Below are positions 18,045-25,734 of a stretch of 64,000 nt of DNA, in pieces. This stretch comes from Gimesia maris. Lineage in GTDB: Bacteria; Planctomycetota; Planctomycetia; Planctomycetales; Planctomycetaceae. Each line of letters opens with the position of its first letter. The stretch's first letter is position 1. The notes beneath the pieces were generated by a model, which did no database searches, was not told where the DNA came from, and was given only the letters and a program-made list of their open reading frames with translations. The position numbers were made by a program, and so were the translations under genes. Location of the stretch: contig NZ_CP042910.1 of assembly GCF_008298035.1 (NCBI RefSeq), forward strand, positions 6,324,001 to 6,388,000, read 5' to 3'.

Positions 18045-18436
18045 TGAGGAAACCCCAGGGCGTAGTAAACTTTAGTGTAGCACTGAGCCTTTCTTTTAAG
18101 CCTCAGCTGTAATTCATACAGAATAGTTTAGCCAAGCAGCCTCTGTCCCAAAAGTCAACGGCCTGCCGCAATCATCTAAACATGGCAAACAACCCCCTTT
18201 CCCGCTGTTTTTTCCTGATATTGAAACATTCACGCTGATTGGACCTCCGATTCCGCTGGAAATAGAATTCTGAGACTCCCCTTGTTTATTGAGTTCTAAA
18301 TACGTCAGAATACACGAGATAAGAACTATTCGTTATAATGGCCGAGTAGAGAATGTAATCAATTGAAAACCGTTCAAGCTTTCCGTTGACCGCTTTTGAG
18401 CGGAGAGTCAAACCTTAAAGTATAGAAAACAAATTC
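18045..18436. other. Divergent intergenic region between the ExbB-like and ROK kinase genes
   Basis: About 390 bp that must carry promoters for both divergent units. I see no gene, hairpin or repeat. The last 60 bp before the kinase start have no strong ribosome-binding site. Confidence 0.45.
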
Positions 18437-19459
18437 ATGTCTGCAGATTCCGTTGAAACCACCAGCCGCTACTGGGCCGGATTCGACCTGGGTGGCACCA
18501 AAATGCTGGCCAAGATTTTTGACTCAGAATATAAAACCCTCGGAAAAAAACGGAGAAAAACCAAAGGTCATACAGGGGTCGAAATGGGGCTGGAACGCAT
18601 GGTCCAGACGATTCATCAGGCTTTGGAAGAAGCCAGTTTGACCCCCTCCGACCTGGCAGGCATTGGAGTCGGTTGTCCCGGGCCCCTGGAACTGCAGGCG
18701 GGAATTATCTTCGAAGCCCCCAATCTGGGCTGGTATAACGCTCCCGTGAAAGACGTACTGGAAAAAGAATTCGGTTGTCCGGTTGTGATCTGTAACGATG
18801 TCGATGCCGGCGTCTATGGCGAATATCGTTTCGGCGCTGGCAAAGGTGCCCAGTCTGTCATGGGAATATTCCCGGGAACAGGCATTGGCGGTGGTGCCGT
18901 CTACCGTGGGCAACTGATCCAGGGCAGCATAAGTTCCTGCATGGAAATCGGACATATCAAAGTCCTTTTGGAAGGTCCCGAATGCGGGTGCGGGCAACAT
19001 GGTTGCCTGGAAGTGCTGGCAAGTCGGCTGGCAATCTCTGCCGCGGCAGCACAGGCTGCTTACCGCGGTGATGCACCGGTCCTGCGTTCTATGGTAGGTA
19101 CCGACCTGTCGGATATTCGCAGTGGTATCCTTGCATCGGCGATCAAAGGAGGTGACGAGAGTGTCAAGAATATCATCCTGCGGGCGGCGGAGTACATTGG
19201 AATCGCTGCCGGAAACCTCGTCCACACTTTTTCCCCGGAAATCATCGTCCTGGGAGGGGGCCTCGTAGAAGCCATGCCCGAATTGATTGTGCCGGCGGTG
19301 ACCGAAGCCACCCGACGCAATGTGATGCCGACTTTCAAAGACTCATTCAAAGTCGTCGCCGCTCAACTGGGGGATGATTCCTCTGTCATGGGGGTTGCCG
19401 CCTGGGCCCAGAACGTCATTCAGCAAAACTCTTCGATGAGAATTGAAACGCAGGTATGA
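18437..19459 (+). CDS. ROK family sugar kinase (glucokinase-like)
   Basis: Cytoplasmic kinase of 340 residues. The N-terminal phosphate loop FDLGGTKMLAK, catalytic Asp in VICNDVDAGVYGE, the PGTGIGGGAVY glycine loop and the zinc motif GPECGCGQHGCLE are the ROK hallmarks. Glucose is the likeliest substrate, with phosphorylation at C6. Its stop overlaps the Ppx/GppA start by 4 bp (ATGA), and ppk1 follows, which links sugar phosphorylation to polyphosphate metabolism. Some ROK glucokinases use polyphosphate; whether this one does cannot be read from the sequence. Confidence 0.92.
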   Translation: MSADSVETTSRYWAGFDLGGTKMLAKIFDSEYKTLGKKRRKTKGHTGVEMGLERMVQTIHQALEEASLTPSDLAGIGVGCPGPLELQAGIIFEAPNLGWYNAPVKDVLEKEFGCPVVICNDVDAGVYGEYRFGAGKGAQSVMGIFPGTGIGGGAVYRGQLIQGSISSCMEIGHIKVLLEGPECGCGQHGCLEVLASRLAISAAAAQAAYRGDAPVLRSMVGTDLSDIRSGILASAIKGGDESVKNIILRAAEYIGIAAGNLVHTFSPEIIVLGGGLVEAMPELIVPAVTEATRRNVMPTFKDSFKVVAAQLGDDSSVMGVAAWAQNVIQQNSSMRIETQV

Positions 19460-21075
19460 ACACAAAAGATTCACCGCCGACTGAGGCATCTCCGGGTTCC
19501 AGTCGACTGGAGTCTGGTACAAATCAGCTGATTGCCGTCATCGATATCGGCACTGGCGCCATCCGTATGGCCATTGCTGAGATCAAAGAAGATGGCTCTG
19601 TCTATGCATTGGAACGTCTCTCCCAGGCAGTGACACTGGGAAAAGATACTTTTCAGACACGGAATATTCAGAAGTCGACGATGGAAGAGTGTGTACGCAT
19701 CCTCAAAAGCTACCGTCGGCGACTGGATGAATATCAGATCACGCGCGACGATCAGATACGGGTGGCAGCCACCAGCGCGGTCCGGGAAGCGGACAATCGC
19801 CTCGCATTCACAGACCGCATTTTCATAGCAACCGGCTTCGAAGTCTCTCCCCTTGATGAAGCCGAAGTCAATCGAATTACTTACCAGGGAATTCGACCTT
19901 ATCTGGCGGCTAAACCAAACCTGGATGAAGCACAAACGATCGTTACGGAAATTGGTGGAGGCACAACCGAACTGCTGCTTGTACAGAAAGGTAACGTCCT
20001 TTTCTCGGGAAACTATCGACTGGGCGCGTTGCGGCTGCGGGAAATGCTTAAGGGGTATCGTGTTCCTTTATCCAAGGAACGCACGATTATGGAGAATCAG
20101 ATCTCACGTGTGATCCAGCAGATCGTTCACGAAGTACCCGTCGACAAATCCGTCAAACTGGTCGTCCTGGGAGGTGATGTCCGCTTTGCATTAGCACAAC
20201 TCCGCCCGGATGATGAAATCCCGGATCCCGGCAACTCACCCGATGAACTGGATCGACTCAAGGTATCTGAGCTCAGCAAATTTACCGATAAAATCCTGCA
20301 GAAGGACGAAGACGAACTGGTCCAGGAATACCACCTGTCATTCACCGATGCAGAAACACTCGGGCCGGCACTGCTCGCCTATACCAAGCTGGCAGAAGCC
20401 TACCAACAGAAACACATTTACGTCACCAAAGCCAACTTTCGCGATGGGCTTTTGAAAGAAATGGCCGACCAGAGTAACTGGTCTGAAGAGTTCAATCAGC
20501 AGGTGCTTCGCTCCACGATTGACTTTGGAAAACGCTTTGATTTTGACGAAACACATGCCGGCCATGTTGCCTTTCTGGCGGACAAGCTGTTCCAGTCACT
20601 ACAGAATGAACATAAACTTGACGCGCGGAATCGACTGTTACTGTATATCGCCGCCTACCTGCATGAAATCGGGATCTATGTCAATCAACGCGGCTATCAC
20701 AAACATTCCATGTATCTGATCAGCAATGGTAATCTGTTTGGCCTCGGGCAGACCGATCTGCTGCTGGTCGCATTGATCGCCCGTTATCATCGCCGGGCTT
20801 CACCCAAAGCAACACACCCCGGATACAACACACTGGATCGTGTCAGCCGCATTGCCATCGCTAAAATGGCCGCCATCCTGCGGGTCGCTGATGCATTGGA
20901 CTATTCCTACAGCCAGCGGGTTCAGGAGATTGAATGCGAGATTGACCACGGACAGTTGATTATCTCCATCCCCCATGTGGAAGACGTCTCGCTGGAACAA
21001 ATCGCGCTCGTCGAAAAAGGTCCGCTGTTTGAAGAAGTGTTCGGGCTGAAAGTTCACTTGAGAAAGAAACAGTAA
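19456..21075 (+). CDS. Ppx/GppA exopolyphosphatase family protein with HD-like C-terminus
   Basis: 539 residues. The sugar-kinase/actin-fold Ppx/GppA domain (about 25-320) shows IDIGTGAIRMAIAEI, VRVAATSAVREADN-type sequence and TEIGGGTTELLLV. From about 345 an HD-type region follows, with GHVAFLADKLF, YLHEIGIYVNQRGYHKHS and ARYHRR. The family hydrolyses terminal phosphates of polyphosphate or pppGpp. The enzyme is cytoplasmic and translationally coupled to the ROK kinase. Next to ppk1, a polyphosphate-degrading role balancing synthesis is the natural reading; pppGpp hydrolysis is the alternative. Confidence 0.92.
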   Translation: MNTKDSPPTEASPGSSRLESGTNQLIAVIDIGTGAIRMAIAEIKEDGSVYALERLSQAVTLGKDTFQTRNIQKSTMEECVRILKSYRRRLDEYQITRDDQIRVAATSAVREADNRLAFTDRIFIATGFEVSPLDEAEVNRITYQGIRPYLAAKPNLDEAQTIVTEIGGGTTELLLVQKGNVLFSGNYRLGALRLREMLKGYRVPLSKERTIMENQISRVIQQIVHEVPVDKSVKLVVLGGDVRFALAQLRPDDEIPDPGNSPDELDRLKVSELSKFTDKILQKDEDELVQEYHLSFTDAETLGPALLAYTKLAEAYQQKHIYVTKANFRDGLLKEMADQSNWSEEFNQQVLRSTIDFGKRFDFDETHAGHVAFLADKLFQSLQNEHKLDARNRLLLYIAAYLHEIGIYVNQRGYHKHSMYLISNGNLFGLGQTDLLLVALIARYHRRASPKATHPGYNTLDRVSRIAIAKMAAILRVADALDYSYSQRVQEIECEIDHGQLIISIPHVEDVSLEQIALVEKGPLFEEVFGLKVHLRKKQ

Positions 21076-21149
21076 CCTGCCTGATAATTTTTCAAACACG
21101 TATTGAGTTCCTATTCCTACAAACGACAGACTGAAACAACAGGTTGACC

Positions 21150-23285
21150 ATGGCCAACAAAACAGCGAATTACTTCAACCGGGAATTAAGCTGGCTGGAA
21201 TTCAATCAGCGGGTACTGGATGAAGCTCATGATTCAGAAATCCCGTTACTGGAACGACTGAAATTTCTGGCCATCACCAGTTCTAACCTGGACGAATTCT
21301 TCATGGTGCGTGTGGGTGGTCTGCACCTGCTGCAGGCCAGTGGAAATAAAAAGGCCGATCCCTCAGGGATGACACCCCGTGAAACACTGGATGCGGTCAG
21401 CCTGCGTGCACATCAGATGATGGTGGAACAGTATCGGTGTTTACTCGAAGAAATTGAGCCTCCACTGGCAGCCGCCGGCTTTCAGCGCGTCAACCCACAG
21501 GAACTCTCTGATTCACAGCGGCGGATTGTCGAGCATGTTTTCCGGGATGAAATCTATCCCGTGCTCACACCGATGGCGGTGACTTCCGATATGGAATTCC
21601 CCTACCTGGTAAACCACACGTTGAACCTCGTCGTACGACTCGCCCCTGATGACAAAGGAAAGGAGAAAGGAGATCACAAACCGGGTGAAGACCGCTTTGC
21701 GATCATTCCTTTTGGCAGAACTGAATTCCGGTTCATTACCCTGCCCTCGGAAGGTGGCTACCAGTATCTGCCGATGGAAGATGCTATCTGCCTGTTTATC
21801 GAACAATATTTTCAAGGCGAGCATGTCCTGGAGAGTATCCCCTTTCGTGTGACCAAAAATGCAGATGTCAGCCTGCAGGACGAATTCGCATCTGACCTGT
21901 TGCATCAGATGGAAGACATGCTCGACCAGCGTAAGCAGGGGGACTGCATCCGACTGGAAATCGCGGAATCGGTTTCTGTGGAAACGCTGGAATTTCTGGA
22001 GCAGGGCCTGGGAGTCCTCGATGAAAATGTATACCGGATCCCTGGACCACTGGACCTGACGGCGTTTATGCGGTTGACAGAGATTTCAGGCTTTGATGCC
22101 CAGAAAGATGCCAGTTGGCCACCACAACCTCCCCCGGAGGTCAATCCTCGCATCAGCATGTTTGAAAACATCACCCATCAGGATATTCTGCTGTGTCATC
22201 CCTATGAAAGTTTTGAACCCGTTGTACGCCTGGTTGAGGAAGCAGCCGTAGACCCGGACGTGCTGGCAATCAAACAAATTCTGTATCGCACGAGTAAACA
22301 CAGCCCGATTGTAGCTGCGTTGATTCGCGCCGCTGAACAGGGGAAACATGTCACCGCGATCGTGGAGCTCAAAGCCCGTTTTGATGAAGCGCGGAATATC
22401 GAATGGGCCAAAAACCTGGAACATGCCGGGGTGCAGGTCATCTACGGTGTGAAAGGTCTCAAGACACATGCCAAGATCTGTTGTATCATCCGTCGCGAAC
22501 CGCACGGTATCCAACGCTACCTGCATTTCGGAACGGGGAACTACAATGATGCGACAGCAAAAATCTACAGTGATATCAGTTACTTCACCAATGACGAAGT
22601 GCTGGCGTCTGATGCGATCAACTTTTTCAATTCGATCACTGGTTATTCGATTCCGCAGAAGTATCAGAAGCTGGAAGCAGCCCCTATCAGCCTGCGGGAT
22701 AAACTGCTTGATCTGATTCATCATGAAACCGAGCGAAAAAAACAGGGTCAGAAAGCCCGGATTGTGGCCAAGGTCAACTCCCTGGTCGACCCGGAAATCA
22801 TCGAAGCACTGTATGCGGCTTCGGAAGCAGGTGTGAAGATCAAGCTCAATATTCGTGGCATCTGCTGCCTGCGTCCCGGTGTCCCAAAGCTCAGTAAAAA
22901 TATCGAAGTTGTCAGCATTATCGATCGCTTCCTCGAACATGCGCGAATTTTTTACTTCTATCATGGCGGAGACGAACGCGTCTTTATCTCCAGTGCTGAC
23001 TGGATGCCCCGCAACCTGGATCGCCGAGTCGAACTGCTTGTTCCCATTGAAGAAGAAAAATGTCAACGCAAGCTAGTCAAAATTCTCAACAGCTACTTTG
23101 AAGATAATGCCAAAGCGCGTGTCTTAAACAGTGAGGGAGTTTACGAGCGGATCACTCCCAACAAAGAAAAGAATCTGGTGCGCTGCCAGCAGGTGCTTTA
23201 CGAAGAAGCCGTCACCGCTGTTAATCAGGCTGAAAAAGCAGGACGCACCGTCTTTGAACCACATATGGCTCCAGAAGATCAGTAA
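21150..23285 (+). CDS. ppk1: Polyphosphate kinase 1
   Basis: Reversible transfer of ATP gamma-phosphate to polyphosphate. The ATG at 21150 (AGG about 6 nt upstream) gives 711 residues, the usual Ppk1 length; the in-frame TTG at 21144 is less likely. The N-domain begins FNRELSWLEFNQRVLDEA, and then TSSNLDEFFMVRVGGL. The catalytic region has KQILYRTSKHSPIV, the phospho-histidine block GLKTHAKICCIIRRE, the FGTGNYND loop and the second PLD-like block with SADWMPRNLDRRVE. It is third in the ROK-ppx-ppk1 group, separated from ppx by about 75 bp. Confidence 0.97.
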   Translation: MANKTANYFNRELSWLEFNQRVLDEAHDSEIPLLERLKFLAITSSNLDEFFMVRVGGLHLLQASGNKKADPSGMTPRETLDAVSLRAHQMMVEQYRCLLEEIEPPLAAAGFQRVNPQELSDSQRRIVEHVFRDEIYPVLTPMAVTSDMEFPYLVNHTLNLVVRLAPDDKGKEKGDHKPGEDRFAIIPFGRTEFRFITLPSEGGYQYLPMEDAICLFIEQYFQGEHVLESIPFRVTKNADVSLQDEFASDLLHQMEDMLDQRKQGDCIRLEIAESVSVETLEFLEQGLGVLDENVYRIPGPLDLTAFMRLTEISGFDAQKDASWPPQPPPEVNPRISMFENITHQDILLCHPYESFEPVVRLVEEAAVDPDVLAIKQILYRTSKHSPIVAALIRAAEQGKHVTAIVELKARFDEARNIEWAKNLEHAGVQVIYGVKGLKTHAKICCIIRREPHGIQRYLHFGTGNYNDATAKIYSDISYFTNDEVLASDAINFFNSITGYSIPQKYQKLEAAPISLRDKLLDLIHHETERKKQGQKARIVAKVNSLVDPEIIEALYAASEAGVKIKLNIRGICCLRPGVPKLSKNIEVVSIIDRFLEHARIFYFYHGGDERVFISSADWMPRNLDRRVELLVPIEEEKCQRKLVKILNSYFEDNAKARVLNSEGVYERITPNKEKNLVRCQQVLYEEAVTAVNQAEKAGRTVFEPHMAPEDQ

Positions 23286-23394
23286 TCACTGCGAACCTGT
23301 TTTAGAATCGTGTGTCACTACACAAGAAGACAGTCAACTCAGGAGACGCCCCCCTTTGGACTGACTTCACTGAACTGGAATTTACAGGAATGTG

Positions 23395-23424
23395 CATATT
23401 CTTATCCTCTGCAATAAGAATATG
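23395..23424 (+). other. Perfect AT-rich hairpin downstream of ppk1
   Basis: 11 bp perfect inverted repeat CATATTCTTAT / ATAAGAATATG with an 8 nt loop, about 110 bp after the ppk1 stop. It is followed by TTAGCATTTTCAGTTTT, too broken for a classic terminator. It could be a weak terminator for ppk1 or a protein-binding palindrome ahead of the small transcript. Confidence 0.5.
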
Positions 23425-23524
23425 TTAGCATTTTCAGTTTTCCCGTTCATGAGAATTTCTGCCGGTTCCTCTGAAATAGGTATTGCCACGATTGAGGGAT
23501 CTGCAAGAATAGAAGTAGATGATG

Positions 23525-23547
23525 TATCGCACCCACGCAGTGCGATA
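23525..23547 (+). other. Perfect GC-rich hairpin upstream of the micro-ORF pair
   Basis: 8 bp perfect stem TATCGCAC / GTGCGATA with a 7 nt loop, ending 36 nt before the ATG at 23584. There is no T-tract, so it is not a terminator. It is probably part of the leader of the structured transcript, or an operator. Confidence 0.5.
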
Positions 23548-23583
23548 GGACTAAAGCCTGTATTCAAATTGGAGCTACAAACC

Positions 23584-23625
23584 ATGAAGAAACAGGGAGT
23601 TTATCCAAGAAAAGGAGGTGATTGA
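23584..23625 (+). CDS. Micro-ORF 1: candidate 13-residue peptide MKKQGVYPRKGGD
   Basis: ATG preceded by GGAG (23571-23574) with a 9 nt gap. The peptide is strongly basic. Its last codons (AAA GGA GGT GAT) double as the Shine-Dalgarno sequence of micro-ORF 2, whose GTG follows the TGA with no gap. It may be a real peptide or merely a leader ORF controlling ribosome access. It matches no family I recognise. The same stretch is open further upstream (from 23392), but that extension has no ribosome-binding site. Confidence 0.4.
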   Translation: MKKQGVYPRKGGD

Positions 23626-23717
23626 GTGGACAGTTATTGTTGTAGCCAGAAAGGTGGTTGTTCTTAGCGACTACTGGCGGGTTGTCAAAGACAACCACCA
23701 CTCGTGAGGATCACCTC
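23615..23717 (+). ncRNA. Candidate structured RNA with Shine-Dalgarno / anti-Shine-Dalgarno closing stem
   Basis: Closing stem P1a pairs GAGGTGAT (23615-23622, the core of a near-perfect Shine-Dalgarno) with ATCACCTC (23710-23717), which lies within GGATCACCTC, identical to the 16S rRNA 3'-end sequence. P1b pairs GAGTGG (23624-23629) with CCACTC (23698-23703). Inside are P2, GCCAG/CTGGC (23645-23649 / 23674-23678), and P3, GGTTGTC-AAA-GACAACC (23680-23696), giving a three-way junction. An alternative 9 bp helix GGTGGTTGT/ACAACCACC (23653-23661 / 23691-23699) excludes P3. An intrinsic terminator follows at 23739. Pairings were found by eye; covariation was not tested. I do not recognise it as a known RNA family. 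Confidence 0.55.
23626..23667 (+). CDS. Micro-ORF 2: candidate 13-residue Cys-rich peptide MDSYCCSQKGGCS
   Basis: GTG start immediately after the stop of micro-ORF 1, with AAGGAGGTGATT (23612-23623) ending 2 nt before it. That is nearly the full complement of the 16S 3' end, though the spacing from the AAGGAGG core is a normal 7 nt. The peptide has three Cys in 13 residues. The ORF lies inside the structured element, so translation would melt the P2/alternative helices. It could be a true micropeptide, a metal-binding peptide, or a ribosome-sensing leader. No evidence chooses among these. Confidence 0.4.
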   Translation: MDSYCCSQKGGCS

Positions 23718-23738
23718 GATCCAAACGAAAATTAACCG

Positions 23739-23779
23739 GAGGCTGATCTGCGCCAGCGTAGATCAGCCTCTCTTTATTT
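23739..23779 (+). terminator. Intrinsic terminator of the small structured transcript
   Basis: Perfect 11 bp stem GAGGCTGATCT / AGATCAGCCTC with a 10 nt loop, followed by TCTTTATTT. No rightward gene follows before it, so it ends the micro-ORF/structured RNA unit (or read-through from ppk1). Confidence 0.88.
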
Positions 23780-23795
23780 CCAGAGAACATGATGC

Positions 23796-23835
23796 AAAAA
23801 AACAGCACCAGAGTCTGACTCCGGTGCTGTTTTTA
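23796..23835. terminator. Bidirectional terminator downstream of the TAT oxidoreductase
   Basis: Stem AAAAACAGCACC / GGTGCTGTTTTT with an inner GAGTC/GACTC helix and one A/C mismatch. A-tract and T-tract lie on either side. It sits 26 bp beyond the stop codon of the leftward oxidoreductase gene, which it should terminate on the minus strand. Confidence 0.88.
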
Positions 23836-23861
23836 ATTCCTGCATTGTCAGATCAAAACGA

Positions 23862-25160
23862 TCAGACTTCGTTAGGTACCACAAATGGCTCGCGGTACTC
23901 GCGGGTCAGATATTTATCTGCTTCTGCATCGTTGACAAACTGTTCCGTCTTGGGATCGAAGTTTAACTGACGCCCCAGCCGGAAGGCGATGTTCCCCAGG
24001 TGGGCAATACCGGAGCTGGTATGTGCTGTCTCAACGGGACCGTTCAAAGTTTCCGCCTTGCGAGAACGAACCGCATTCAGGAAGTTTGTGAAGTGGGGAA
24101 CGACGGGATCGTCACCACTATTCTTAGGGCCCGGTTCTCCTTTACGTCCCAGGAAGATCTCATAGGAGTTATACCCCTTCACGACCATGTACCCTTCTGA
24201 ACCGTAGAAGATATTACCTACAGAGGCCCCCCCTTCATCGTTGGTCATCCAGGGACGGACTTCAAACTGAATCATTTTATTTTCTTCAGGATAGAAGTAA
24301 TTGGTGGAAAGCACTTCGGGAGTGACCTTGTCATCATCCCAGAGGAACTTGCCTCCCATCGCGGTAATCTGCGAAGGCAACTTGACATCCAGCCCCCACA
24401 GGCACATATCCGTTTCATGGACTCCCTGGTTTCCGACATCCCCATTGCCATAATCCCAGGTCCAATGCCAGTTGTAATGAACATAGCGTTGTGAATAATC
24501 GGTTTCCTGCGCCGGTCCCTGCCAGAGATTCCAGTCGAGGTAGGAGGGAGCTTTCTCACTGGGTTTGTGGCCGATGGATGGACGCCAGCGAAACACCAGG
24601 CCGCGTGCCATATAAACATCGCCAATCGTTCCTTTGCGGAGGTGTTCGACACCTTCCTGAATCGCGGGCTGGCTGCGGAGCTGGACGCCATGTTGCACAA
24701 TCCGCTTGTATTTCTTAGCCGCTTCAATCATTTTGCGGCCTTCAAACAGATTATGGGAACCTGGCTTTTCCACATACACATCTTTACCAGCCTGGCAGGC
24801 CCAGATGGTTGCCAGTGAATGCCAGTGGTTCGGCGTCGCGACCGTTACCACATCAATGTCATCGCGGTCGAAGACTTTTCGCATATCGGTTTCGGTTTCG
24901 ACCTTACGACCGTATTTCTTTTCAAACTCGGCGGCCCGCTTGGCAAGCACCTGTTCATCGGGATCACACAGCAGCACCACATCAGCGCCTTCGATTTCAC
25001 CAATCGCTTTAATATGTGTTTTACCGCGTCCATTCACCCCCAGAACGGCAACTCTGATTTTACTGTTGACATCTGCCCGCGCGGTACCAGTCAACAATGA
25101 AGTGGCTGCCACCGCCCCTGCACTGGTCTGGAGAAAGCTGCGTCGTGTGACCTCACTCAT
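23862..25160 (-). CDS. TAT-exported Gfo/Idh/MocA family oxidoreductase
   Basis: 432 residues with a twin-arginine signal (TRRSFLQTSAG...; about 1-30). Next comes a Rossmann domain (VAVLGVNGRGKTHIKAI) and the catalytic-domain motif VEKPGSHN. NAD(P)-dependent sugar or inositol oxidoreductases form this family; export by TAT implies the cofactor is bound before transport. Planctomycetes carry many such paralogues, so the substrate cannot be named. It is monocistronic, flanked by a terminator on its 3' side and about 400 bp of non-coding DNA on its 5' side. The C-terminus YLTREYREPFVVP resembles that of the second TAT paralogue at 37911. Confidence 0.92.
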   Translation of the reverse strand: MSEVTRRSFLQTSAGAVAATSLLTGTARADVNSKIRVAVLGVNGRGKTHIKAIGEIEGADVVLLCDPDEQVLAKRAAEFEKKYGRKVETETDMRKVFDRDDIDVVTVATPNHWHSLATIWACQAGKDVYVEKPGSHNLFEGRKMIEAAKKYKRIVQHGVQLRSQPAIQEGVEHLRKGTIGDVYMARGLVFRWRPSIGHKPSEKAPSYLDWNLWQGPAQETDYSQRYVHYNWHWTWDYGNGDVGNQGVHETDMCLWGLDVKLPSQITAMGGKFLWDDDKVTPEVLSTNYFYPEENKMIQFEVRPWMTNDEGGASVGNIFYGSEGYMVVKGYNSYEIFLGRKGEPGPKNSGDDPVVPHFTNFLNAVRSRKAETLNGPVETAHTSSGIAHLGNIAFRLGRQLNFDPKTEQFVNDAEADKYLTREYREPFVVPNEV

Positions 25161-25570
25161 AATTCACCCTTTATCTTTTGAATAATAAACACGTCAACCG
25201 GTTACAGGCTGAACGATAATAAGCCCCCTGACTCAATACGTTATCGTAAGCAGCCTGCCTGCCAAAGTCCAGACTTTCGACAGCCGAACCAGAGTGAACA
25301 AAACGGGATTTTTTTCGAAATAGTTTCTCAACGGAAGTCTTAACATTGTTTACTTTTGTCAACAGCTGCCTGCCTGCAGGTACATACTGGATTTTCAGGG
25401 TTTCTCAGAATTCCTGAAGCTTCAAAACGGAAGACATGTTGAATTCCCAGAACATCACAGAAAAATCTGTTCAGGAATGAAATACCTTAATCAATGTAGT
25501 CGTATGAAGTTCGCAATCAAATTCCATCCGTCTCTAATTATTTGTGTGTTATAGTTTTATTGGATCAACC
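25161..25570. other. Intergenic region between the oxidoreductase and micro-ORF 3
   Basis: About 410 bp. It carries the promoter region of the leftward oxidoreductase and, at the right end, a TATAGT (25550-25555) that could be the -10 box for micro-ORF 3, although I see no matching -35. No ORF with a ribosome-binding site is present. Confidence 0.4.
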
Positions 25571-25648
25571 ATGAAGAAAAAACCAAACGCAACCTGTCTC
25601 TTAATCAAACCTGTGATCGAACCAGCACCGCAGATTCAGTCCACTTGA
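25571..25648 (+). CDS. Micro-ORF 3: candidate 25-residue peptide with its own terminator
   Basis: ATG with GGA 6 nt upstream (25562-25564), 25 codons, stop TGA at 25646-25648, and a strong terminator 16 nt later. The peptide starts MKKKPNATCLLIKPV and ends PAPQIQST: basic N-terminus, hydrophobic centre, one Cys. The start context AACCATGAAGAAA resembles that of micro-ORF 1. Being bounded by a terminator it may be a tiny gene, or a leader/attenuator for the response regulator 86 bp downstream. No family recognised. Confidence 0.45.
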   Translation: MKKKPNATCLLIKPVIEPAPQIQST

Positions 25649-25663
25649 ATTAAAGACGTTTCG

Positions 25664-25700
25664 AAACGCTCTCCCCTCCATGAGGAGAGCGTTTTATTTT
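25664..25700 (+). terminator. Intrinsic terminator or attenuator after micro-ORF 3
   Basis: Perfect 11 bp stem AAACGCTCTCC / GGAGAGCGTTT with a 9 nt loop, followed by TATTTTC. It lies 35 bp before the response-regulator start, so it could separate the units or attenuate read-through. Confidence 0.88.
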
Positions 25701-25734
25701 CAAATCACAGTCCCTGTTCAGAAAGAAAACGCCT

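Noticed and set aside
22086-23066. A 326-codon open frame antisense to ppk1
   Set aside because: Long antisense frames are expected opposite conserved coding sequence. Its translation shows no family features and ppk1 is certain.
23615-23717. Known riboswitch or housekeeping RNA (cobalamin, SAM, 6S, SRP RNA, tmRNA)
   Set aside because: None of the conserved motifs of these RNAs is visible, and there is no regulated gene downstream on the same strand.
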